From a virus, in IMG/VR virus record IMGVR_UViG_3300037040_000085, positions 1-21,731 of that record: DNA of 21,731 bases, one strand, 5' to 3'. This document shows positions 1 through 5,664 of the stretch, piece by piece. The notes beneath the pieces were generated by a model, which saw nothing but the letters and a program-made list of their open reading frames with translations, did not search any database and was not told where the DNA came from. The position numbers were made by a program, and so were the translations under genes. Within the stretch, counting starts at the first letter, position 1, and each line of letters starts with the position of its first letter.

Positions 1-1052
1 GAAACTCGGTTATATTGGTTCCACAAGCCAACCCAAGCGCCGCCGACGGGGCCGCCGCTCGCGGCAGCAGGCGTCGGGTTGAATGTCACCGTCGCCGCGC
101 CGGCATCGCAAGCGATCGTGCCGACGTAGAAGCCGTAGCCGGCAGCGGGGCCATTGGTGATCGGCAGCGAGTTGACCAAGAAGCCTTGCACGCGATTCAG
201 CGACAGCGCGCGCGTCGTGGGATTCGTCCATGCAGGTCCGCGCGACAGTGTCGCTACGCCGGCTTTGAACCAAACGAATAGGTCGTAAAGACCGCCGGCG
301 ACCGCGGCGGCAGGCGAATTTGTCGTGTCATTGAGTGGCTGGCTGATCTCGGCGAACACCGTCGAACTCCACGCCGAGCCGTTCCACTGTGGCACGATAG
401 CGCCGACGTAAGGCGTGTAGATAAGCCCGCTTGCCGCGGTCACTGTCGCCGATAGCACCGGCACGCCGCTGGTCAACGTCAGCCGGCCGCTGGGCAGGAA
501 AGCGACACCAGTTCCCGCCAGCGGCGACCACAAAGCGCCGTAGCCCTCGAATTGACTGAGCGACGTGTTGTAGCGGATCATACCCGCTACCGGTGAGGCG
601 CTGCGCTGCCCGGTCGTGCCGGCCGGAATTTCGATCTCGCCGGTGCCGGTCATCAGGAGATCGGTGGCGAACGTAGCAGCGCCGGTGACAGCAAGCGTTC
701 CACCGATCGATGCGTTACCGCCGAACGTCCCGTTGCCCGAGACGGCCAGGTTGGCGAAGTTCCCCGGCGAATTTGATCCGGGCGGCAGCAGCAGCCAAGC
801 GCCGCTGGCGCCAGTTGGTTCGATGACCGTTGAACCGTTGTCGACCGCCGTGCTGGCGGCGCTGTACCAGAACAGACCCTGCAGCCCGTCGCCTTCGGAG
901 GCGCCACCGAGCACCGACACACACATATCGTTGAGCGCGGTGAAGGTGCGCAACTGAGCGAAGTTCTGAATAACTTGGACGTAGGTGTTGAGCAAGTCGG
1001 CAGGGACGACGCCCGTACCTTGAACGCTGACGGTGGGGAGCGGCTGAGCCAT
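1..1052 (-). CDS. Tail fibre protein, C-terminus cut by window edge
   Basis: The frame is open from an ATG at 1052 to the left edge: 350 residues are visible and no stop is seen. Residues 1-95 are a virion-attachment-like module with the pattern FWYSAAS..DNGSTVI..TG...GAWL, shared with the next gene upstream. A fibre shaft follows, with the common phage motif GMIRYNTSLSQFEGYGALW. The visible end (YDLFVWFKAG, LSRGPAWTNP, GLWNQYNRV) resembles a C-terminal domain common in phage fibre and surface proteins. The start overlaps the upstream stop by one base (TGATG), which suggests translational coupling. Its likely role is receptor recognition at the tail. The family call is from recognised motifs; how much is missing is unknown. 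Confidence 0.8.
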   Translation of the reverse strand, partial: MAQPLPTVSVQGTGVVPADLLNTYVQVIQNFAQLRTFTALNDMCVSVLGGASEGDGLQGLFWYSAASTAVDNGSTVIEPTGASGAWLLLPPGSNSPGNFANLAVSGNGTFGGNASIGGTLAVTGAATFATDLLMTGTGEIEIPAGTTGQRSASPVAGMIRYNTSLSQFEGYGALWSPLAGTGVAFLPSGRLTLTSGVPVLSATVTAASGLIYTPYVGAIVPQWNGSAWSSTVFAEISQPLNDTTNSPAAAVAGGLYDLFVWFKAGVATLSRGPAWTNPTTRALSLNRVQGFLVNSLPITNGPAAGYGFYVGTIACDAGAATVTFNPTPAAASGGPVGGAWVGLWNQYNRV

Positions 1053-1618
1053 CAGGACACCCTGAACCACTTGCTGACCGAAGCGGTGTATTGCCACGCC
1101 GTGTGGCCGTTCGCCGCGAGCGTCGTAATCGCGCTGAGAATCGTTTGGCCCGTCGGCGCGCTTAGTGTGAGCGCAGTGATAGTTTGGCTCGACGAGATGC
1201 TGAGTGTCTGGCCATCGATCGGCGTCACAGGGAAGATGACTGCGCCGGTCGCGAGCGTGCCGGCTGGGTCGAGCAGCAGCGACGTGACGCCGTTCGCCAC
1301 CTGAATCGAGAAGCCGGTCGTCGGCGTCTGGTAGGAGTAGACCGTCGCCAGCTTCAGCCACGCGCCAGAGACGGCGCCGGTCGGCACGATGACCGTCGCG
1401 CCATTGTCAGTCGCCACGCTGGCGGCGCTGTACCAGAACGTGCCGCCCAGCCCATCGCCGGGCGACGCGCCGCCCTGCACGATCGCCAGCATACTTGTCA
1501 GGCCGGTGAAGGTTCGCAGCTGCGCGAAGTTCGTCACCGTCTGGACGAACGTGTTCAGGTTGTCGCTCGAGACGACAGCGAGACCTTGAACGAAGACGGC
1601 GGGAAGCGGTGCGGTCAT
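1052..1618 (-). CDS. Short tail fibre-like protein, paralogue of the downstream fibre
   Basis: This 188-residue protein starts MTAPLPAVFVQG. Its first ~95 residues closely match the start of the downstream fibre (shared blocks NFAQLRTFT, GGAS.GDGL, FWYSAAS, DNG.TVI). The C-terminal half differs: NGVTSLLLDPAGTLATGAV and a LSISSSQTITALTL...GQTI segment, a beta-rich ending widespread in phage fibre proteins. This suggests a duplicated attachment module carrying a different distal domain. No strong Shine-Dalgarno sequence sits before the ATG (GGAGAG lies about 26 bases upstream), so translation is probably coupled to the 51-codon ORF ending 10 bases upstream. Its role is probably fibre or fibre-base component; binding specificity cannot be read. 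Confidence 0.78.
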   Translation of the reverse strand: MTAPLPAVFVQGLAVVSSDNLNTFVQTVTNFAQLRTFTGLTSMLAIVQGGASPGDGLGGTFWYSAASVATDNGATVIVPTGAVSGAWLKLATVYSYQTPTTGFSIQVANGVTSLLLDPAGTLATGAVIFPVTPIDGQTLSISSSQTITALTLSAPTGQTILSAITTLAANGHTAWQYTASVSKWFRVS

Positions 1619-1628
1619 AGCGACGAGC

Positions 1629-1784
1629 CTACCATAATTTCACTCTCTCCACCAACGCCCCGCGGCAAGCAGGGGTCATGCATGGCTCAGCCTTTCGATT
1701 GGGCCAGTCGACGAGCGGCGCGCGCTCACAAAGGGTCAGAAAGCCGCCGAGACAAGCGAGCCAGAAGATGGCGAGCCAAGTCAC
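1629..1784 (-). CDS. Small membrane-anchored protein, 51 aa, GTG start
   Basis: The gap between the fibre gene and its upstream neighbour holds an ORF of 51 codons on the same strand. Its GTG start overlaps the upstream TGA (GTGA, 4 bases), the junction style used throughout this operon, and it stops with TAG 10 bases before the next ATG. The protein begins MTWLAIFWLACLGGFLTLCE, one hydrophobic stretch of about 16 residues, then a polar, mildly basic tail. It has four cysteines but no canonical lipobox. I do not recognise the family. A small lysis-related or envelope protein is possible from size and topology, but nothing proves it. Support is the coupling geometry and membrane-like composition; no strong ribosome binding site is seen. 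Confidence 0.5.
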   Translation of the reverse strand: MTWLAIFWLACLGGFLTLCERAPLVDWPNRKAEPCMTPACRGALVERVKLW

Positions 1785-2131
1785 GCGATTTCGCCAATTG
1801 CCGGCTGCGTGTAGGTCGGGTCAGGCGTCACGCCGTCAGCGAGGAACTTGACCGGCGGATAGATGGTCACGTTGGCCGGAATCGCCAGCAGCCCGCTCGC
1901 GAAAGGATTCAATCCGTTGATGCGCAGCCGAGCCCAGTAACCCGTCTGGCCATCGACCGCGCCGACGACATTGAGGAAGTAGCTCGCCTGCGGATTGGGG
2001 TCGCCAGGAACCGGCCCCTGCGTGATGAACGCGCCAGCGCCGCCATTCGCCGCCGCGTTCCAGAAGCCCATCGCCTCTGCGAGGGCCTGAAGCGTCGGCG
2101 CGTCGGTCGAGTTGATCACGAAGTCGGTCAA
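1781..2131 (-). CDS. Phage protein of unknown function, 116 aa, TTG start
   Basis: The protein begins MTDFVINSTDAPTLQALAEA and has a conserved-looking core with NPQASYFLNVVG and GYWARLRINGLNPF. I recognise no domain with a known function. The only in-frame start near the upstream stop is a TTG that overlaps the preceding TGA by four bases (TTGA). No Shine-Dalgarno sequence precedes it, so expression is probably by re-initiation. An internal GTG at codon 5 is an alternative start. It lies between a lectin-like surface protein and the fibre genes, so a fibre accessory or chaperone role is possible but is inferred from position only. Confidence 0.65.
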   Translation of the reverse strand: MTDFVINSTDAPTLQALAEAMGFWNAAANGGAGAFITQGPVPGDPNPQASYFLNVVGAVDGQTGYWARLRINGLNPFASGLLAIPANVTIYPPVKFLADGVTPDPTYTQPAIGEIA

Positions 2132-3681
2132 TGGAGGGGTGTCCCTAGGAGGGTGTTGCGTTGAAGAACGGGGGCGTGGAGGACGGAGTTGTAGAGGGCG
2201 AGCTTGCGGATGTAGCCGCCGATGAAATCGGCGCTACCTTGAGTGCCCAAGTACCTAGACGAGGACGATGGGAACGTTGCCGAGTAATTACTAGGTGACG
2301 TGCCGTTCGAGGCTAATTGTATCTGCGTTTTAGATGCTGTTACCGCGACCCTATTCGTGTTCGTTGGAGTTACAGTCCCGTCGGTAAAGCCCGTTGTGCC
2401 ATTGTATGCGCTTACAACATTACTCGATATATAAGCATAGTAGTTCAGCGGACCCTGCCCCCCGATTAACATCGCGACACTCGCATTCACACCGCTCGAC
2501 TCAACAACGGCGCTCCACGATGCCCCCTGCAGCACCCCCAGCGCCGGCCCCACGATGCCAACCACGTCCGCCGCGCGGGTGACGGCGGAAGCTCCGCTTG
2601 GGATGGCACTCGTCGGAAACGCGCCTAGCTCAACCTGCGGATAACTCATCGCTCCAAGCGTCGTGACGGTGACAACGAGGCTCGTGGTTGAGGTCGTGCC
2701 GGTGTACGTCGTGCGCGCGGGATAGGCGCTGCCAGTCATCACTTGCGTGAGTGCGCCGGAAAGCGTCAGAACGCCTGTGCCGTAGAAACTGATCGAATAG
2801 GCCGAGCCGTTGACGACGGCGATCGTCTGTGTCGCGGGCGCGCCGGAATTGAGATAGAGGTTCGTCCGGGCCTCCTCGACCCTCAGCCCCCGCGGCGCGA
2901 GCGCGGTCGGATCGTAGTCAAACGCCGGGCCGTAGTAGGCCGCGCTCGTAGTGATGACCTGATCGCCGGGGCGGGGAGTGGTTTCGTAGGTGACGACGGA
3001 GAGGGTAGCACCATAGACATAAATAGTCTGAGCCGTTTCCCATGTAGAATACCCACCAAAACCTACACGTGGGCCGCTCCCTATTGACCCGGAAGGAGCA
3101 ACTCCGTAAACAGCAAAGTGTTGCCACGCCGCCGTTACGGAAACGGTATTCACACTAGGATCAGACCAAAATTTGCCCGCGACATCATCCCCGATAATCG
3201 GAACTACCGCTGTTCCAGACAATGTTCTCGCCCAGAACGAGAACATAAAAGTACGCCCAACTATGGTACAACCTGTTGCTGATGGTTGTCCAACAAAATT
3301 ATCAGCAGCGTTAGCCGTAACAATCTTGTTTGCTGAATTACCTCCAAGTGGATCAGTAACATCTGATGTATTAGACGTAACCGTCGCATGGCTGGCAGAC
3401 CACGCCGCGTTGCTAAACGTATTTGAATACGTCAGCAGATTATTCGGCGCATACGTGATCACCCCCGTCGCGTCGATGATCGTCCGCAGCGACGGGCCGG
3501 AATAGGTGTAGAGGCTCGACGGGAGGGTCGAGTTGATCGCGGTGAAGTCGGTGTAGACGGCGGGGGCGTAGCCGCCGGATAGCACGACCGCCTTCTGACT
3601 TGGGCTCAACGCCACCGCAGGCGCGAGCAGCCCGAGGGTCAGGCCAAGGATGGCGACGAGGGTGCGGAGGGAGGGGCGCAT
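2128..3681 (-). CDS. Signal-peptide-bearing carbohydrate-binding surface/fibre protein
   Basis: This 517-residue protein has three visible parts. Residues 1-25 look like a Sec signal peptide: basic start MRPSLR, hydrophobic core, PAVA-type cleavage site. Two jelly-roll-like modules follow, marked by NNLLTYSNTFSNAAW and VELGAFPTSAIPSGASAVTR, joined by LRVEEARTNLYLNS; these motifs are common in phage receptor-binding and carbohydrate-binding proteins. The C-terminus resembles a concanavalin/LamG-type domain (ASWSAVVESS ... GGYIRKLALYNSVL). It starts one base into the upstream stop (TGATG). Parts of the gene are much richer in A+T than their surroundings. Likely role is binding a surface glycan as a fibre or decoration. 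The signal peptide is odd for a cytoplasmically assembled virion part, so an exported protein is the alternative. Confidence 0.72.
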   Translation of the reverse strand: MRPSLRTLVAILGLTLGLLAPAVALSPSQKAVVLSGGYAPAVYTDFTAINSTLPSSLYTYSGPSLRTIIDATGVITYAPNNLLTYSNTFSNAAWSASHATVTSNTSDVTDPLGGNSANKIVTANAADNFVGQPSATGCTIVGRTFMFSFWARTLSGTAVVPIIGDDVAGKFWSDPSVNTVSVTAAWQHFAVYGVAPSGSIGSGPRVGFGGYSTWETAQTIYVYGATLSVVTYETTPRPGDQVITTSAAYYGPAFDYDPTALAPRGLRVEEARTNLYLNSGAPATQTIAVVNGSAYSISFYGTGVLTLSGALTQVMTGSAYPARTTYTGTTSTTSLVVTVTTLGAMSYPQVELGAFPTSAIPSGASAVTRAADVVGIVGPALGVLQGASWSAVVESSGVNASVAMLIGGQGPLNYYAYISSNVVSAYNGTTGFTDGTVTPTNTNRVAVTASKTQIQLASNGTSPSNYSATFPSSSSRYLGTQGSADFIGGYIRKLALYNSVLHAPVLQRNTLLGTPLH

Positions 3682-4370
3682 CAGTTTTCGTACCCCGAGG
3701 CGTCAACGGAATAGGCCCCGACGCCCGGCGTGTACGTCGCAGTCGCCACGGCGCAGGCGTAGATGTTGGCGGAAGGCGACGTGTCTTGGTTTTTGTAGGA
3801 GGCGGGTGGCAGGAAATCGACCTCGAAATAGGTCTTGGCGTCGCCTTGGGTTTGGGCGACTGCGGCAGGCGTCGCGCTAAATGGCTGGGCGATTAGGTGC
3901 AGATCGTCCGTCGCCGACCCGACGAAGTTGGAGTTATCCGTGCAGGTGGTCGAGGCTGGGGATTTGTCCCAAATACGCCACAGCAGCCCCGTCGTGTCGC
4001 CCGCAACCGAGTAGCCGAAGAAGCGAGAGACTGCGCCAGAGCCGCCCGCAACGCGCGCCACAGGGATCGTGAACAAGCCGCCGACGACCTTGCCGGCGGT
4101 GTGGGACGAATTGGCTGGCGTCTGCGTTGCCCCCGCGCCAAGAGCAGGAGCCGTCCCCGAGTCAAACCCCGCCACATACAGAGGCGCTCCGCTGCTGTTG
4201 GTTGGGGAGACACAGAGATCACCCGTCAAATCTATTGTCAACGGAAACGGCTGGCTTACCGTCAGCGATTGACCGCCGCACGCCGACACGGTGAAGGCCG
4301 AGGCCGTCTCAGCTTGCGCCGGCGAGCAGAGCCAAGCCGCTGCAAGTGCGGCGAACAAAATTCTCTTCAT
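3681..4370 (-). CDS. Predicted exported protein with four cysteines
   Basis: The first 20 residues (MKRILFAALAAAWLCSPAQA) are a textbook Sec signal peptide with an AQA cleavage site before ETAS. The predicted mature protein is about 209 residues, beta-rich and Ser/Thr/Gly-rich, with exactly four cysteines (31, 53, 143, 206), consistent with two disulfides in the periplasm. No catalytic motif or known domain is recognised. The start lies one base after the upstream stop (TGAGATG), and the stop overlaps the next start by one base, so it is embedded in the fibre operon. Roles to consider are surface exclusion, receptor masking or a secreted adhesin; all are inference. The export prediction is the strongest part of this call. 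Confidence 0.68.
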   Translation of the reverse strand: MKRILFAALAAAWLCSPAQAETASAFTVSACGGQSLTVSQPFPLTIDLTGDLCVSPTNSSGAPLYVAGFDSGTAPALGAGATQTPANSSHTAGKVVGGLFTIPVARVAGGSGAVSRFFGYSVAGDTTGLLWRIWDKSPASTTCTDNSNFVGSATDDLHLIAQPFSATPAAVAQTQGDAKTYFEVDFLPPASYKNQDTSPSANIYACAVATATYTPGVGAYSVDASGYEN

Positions 4371-4371
4371 C

Positions 4372-5013
4372 TCACGTCATCCATCGACAGAGAAAAGCCC
4401 AGCCGGTCGTTCCGCCGAACATCGCGATCGAATCCGTGGGGCACGACGTGCCGTTGAGAATGAGCGGCGCGCTGGCCGCCGACAGCAGCATGCCCGACGT
4501 CGCCGACGGCACGGCGCAGCCATAGGGGTCGAGATCGCTATTCATGATGAAGACGTAGGGTGCGATCACGTAGCCGGCGCCAGGATCATCGATGACGATC
4601 GACGAAATGGACAGATTCGGCGTCGAGCCGGTCATCACGCAGTGGGCGCGCGCGACTCTCCCGGCGACGATCGACGAGTTGGGCCCGTCGCCGCCCGGCT
4701 GATTGAGGCCGAGAAAAGCCGTGTTGCCCGAGTAGCCGCCGCCGGCGAAGCGCACGACCGGCGGCTTGGAGAAGTTGAAGCCGGCGTTCGTCACCGTGAT
4801 CGAACTGATAGCGCCGTTGGTCAGTGCCGCCGTGGCGCGCGCCGAGCCGAACTCAAACCACAGCGGCCCCGCCGACACATTCTGCAGCATCAGAAAGGAG
4901 CGGGACGGCGTCTCCGGCAAGATTAGCTGCGGCGTGCCGCCGGTCGTAACTGAGCCGTCCGCGGTGAAGAGAGGATGGCGCTTGGCCTGATTGCCTGAGC
5001 CCACAAGTTGCAT
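4372..5013 (-). CDS. Virion-cluster protein with GxGY-type beta repeats
   Basis: This 213-residue protein is the first gene of the fibre block. It starts at an ATG preceded by AAGGA at a 9-base spacing, and 119 non-coding bases with a promoter-like motif lie upstream. Residues 1-65 form a beta-rich domain (SFLMLQNVSAGPLWFEFGSA) like small phage head or tail decoration proteins. From residue 71 come two diverged repeat units (SSITVTNAGFNFSKPPVVRF, then SISSIVIDDPGAGYVIAPYV), the type also found in the nozzle and in the head protein after the capsid gene. The C-terminus ends TTGWAFLCRWMT. A structural or decoration role is likely; its place in the virion is unknown. Confidence 0.7.
   Translation of the reverse strand: MQLVGSGNQAKRHPLFTADGSVTTGGTPQLILPETPSRSFLMLQNVSAGPLWFEFGSARATAALTNGAISSITVTNAGFNFSKPPVVRFAGGGYSGNTAFLGLNQPGGDGPNSSIVAGRVARAHCVMTGSTPNLSISSIVIDDPGAGYVIAPYVFIMNSDLDPYGCAVPSATSGMLLSAASAPLILNGTSCPTDSIAMFGGTTGWAFLCRWMT
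4543..4803 (-). repeat. Two diverged GxGY beta-repeat units in a fibre-block protein
   Basis: Codons about 71-157 of the host gene encode two units with the pattern V/I-T/D-x2-G-x-G/N-Y/F-x3-P-x-V-x-F. The units are more degenerate than the array in the tail nozzle gene but keep the Gly-Tyr/Phe and Pro-Pro/Ala-Pro positions. Confidence 0.55.
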
Positions 5014-5054
5014 CGGATTTTGTCCTTTTCGCCTTTAGAGGGCTTGACTGCTTT

Positions 5055-5075
5055 CAATACTATGGTATGGATACG
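5055..5075 (-). promoter_or_regulatory. Candidate phage promoter/operator before the fibre block
   Basis: In the 119-base gap 5014-5132 the - strand reads GTATCCATACCATAGTATTG. It matches the sequence just before the portal gene (+ strand, 20981-20999) at about 15 of 18 positions, in the same orientation relative to the downstream gene. The ACCATAG core resembles the end of single-subunit phage RNA polymerase promoters (T7 and SP6 types end in CACTATAG). A host-type promoter or repressor site is the alternative. The start of the downstream gene is about 42 bases away. Apart from a 14-codon ORF considered doubtful, nothing else was seen in this gap. Confidence 0.42.
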
Positions 5076-5132
5076 TCTCTGGCGCGGCCTGCTAGGTTAC
5101 GGCTAGCTCCGGTAGGGTGCGGTTTGGCGGGG

Positions 5133-5468
5133 TCATAGACCTCTCCCACGACGAAGATCAAGAAGCACGAGAGGAAGTATCACGCCAACAGTGAACACAC
5201 ACAGGATTAAGAGGCTGTTGAGTGTTTGCTCTCGCATCGCGTAAAGAGCCAAAGTGAAAACGAAGATAACAGCCACCAGCATCAGCGCTTTCGGGGCGAG
5301 AATAAAGCCAATTCCCCTGAGCGTGGCGACGAGCGTGTCATGCGTCGAAGAGTCCGGTTCCACCGGCGGGGTCTGGGGCACCGGGTTCGGCGGGTTCGGA
5401 ACTGCTCTCGGCCGCTGGGGGACGTCCTCGACGCTTAGGCGTCTCACTGAACTGTCGCTTGATGTCAT
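5133..5468 (-). CDS. Holin-like small membrane protein with Pro-rich N-terminus
   Basis: This 111-residue protein has a hydrophilic, proline-rich N-terminus (about 1-45), two hydrophobic segments (about 54-78 and 84-104), and a short basic tail (RRGRGL). Two helices with both ends cytoplasmic fit a class II holin, and T7-like phages often keep the holin gene between the ejection proteins and later genes; holin is therefore an inference from topology and position. The N-terminal coding part overlaps the upstream gene by 131 bases in another frame. GAGGGAAG lies upstream of the ATG but spaced rather far. A later GTG (codon 37) would shorten the overlap while keeping both helices, but has no ribosome binding site either. 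Confidence 0.6.
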   Translation of the reverse strand: MTSSDSSVRRLSVEDVPQRPRAVPNPPNPVPQTPPVEPDSSTHDTLVATLRGIGFILAPKALMLVAVIFVFTLALYAMREQTLNSLLILCVFTVGVILPLVLLDLRRGRGL

Positions 5469-5664
5469 CGAACTTGGTCTTCCCTCGCTCCGGCGGCTTC
5501 AGCACGTTGCGCGTCTTGGCCCAATCGACGACCGCCTGAAAGGCCTTGACGCGATCCGACAATTCGACCTTCGGCGGCTCGGCGCCCTCCACCTTAGCAC
5601 CGAACCCAGCGGCGTCCAACAGGCTTGCCGCGGCTTCGTCGATCGTGTCGAGAAGGTCGCTCAT
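5338..5664 (-). CDS. Small basic-tailed protein with AT-hook-like motif; possible small terminase
   Basis: The protein (108 aa) begins MSDLLDTIDEAAASLLDAAG. A helical middle follows (LSDRVKAFQAVVDWAKTRNV), then a basic stretch PKRRGRPP at residues 76-83, which matches the core of an AT-hook (GRP flanked by Arg/Lys), and a disordered Pro/Ser/Glu tail. The ATG overlaps the upstream TGA by four bases (ATGA). Its position just after the last ejection protein and beside a holin-like gene parallels T7 genes 17.5/18, so a small terminase subunit or DNA-packaging partner is possible. That is inferred from order, size and DNA-binding character only. The last 131 bases are read in a second frame by the next gene. 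Confidence 0.62.
   Translation of the reverse strand: MSDLLDTIDEAAASLLDAAGFGAKVEGAEPPKVELSDRVKAFQAVVDWAKTRNVLKPPERGKTKFDDIKRQFSETPKRRGRPPAAESSSEPAEPGAPDPAGGTGLFDA

Noticed and set aside
1184-2164. Long + strand open frame (326 codons) opposite the fibre genes
   Set aside because: Its translation is Arg/Ala-rich without domain character, and it lies antisense to genes with recognisable motifs. It is a by-product of GC-rich codon bias.
1-5013. Possible diversity-generating retroelement acting on the fibre genes
   Set aside because: No reverse transcriptase, template repeat or C-type-lectin variable region was seen in the window. The A/B similarity is an ordinary duplication with synonymous and non-synonymous changes.
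5092-5136. 14-codon ORF MTPPNRTLPELAVT after the holin-like gene
   Set aside because: It has an ATGA overlap but no ribosome binding site, no hydrophobic or charged character, and is too short to judge; kept as unsupported.
5338-5664. Rz/Rz1-type nested spanin pair
   Set aside because: The outer gene has no transmembrane segment or coiled coil, and the overlapping gene has two membrane helices and no lipobox, so the spanin pattern does not fit.
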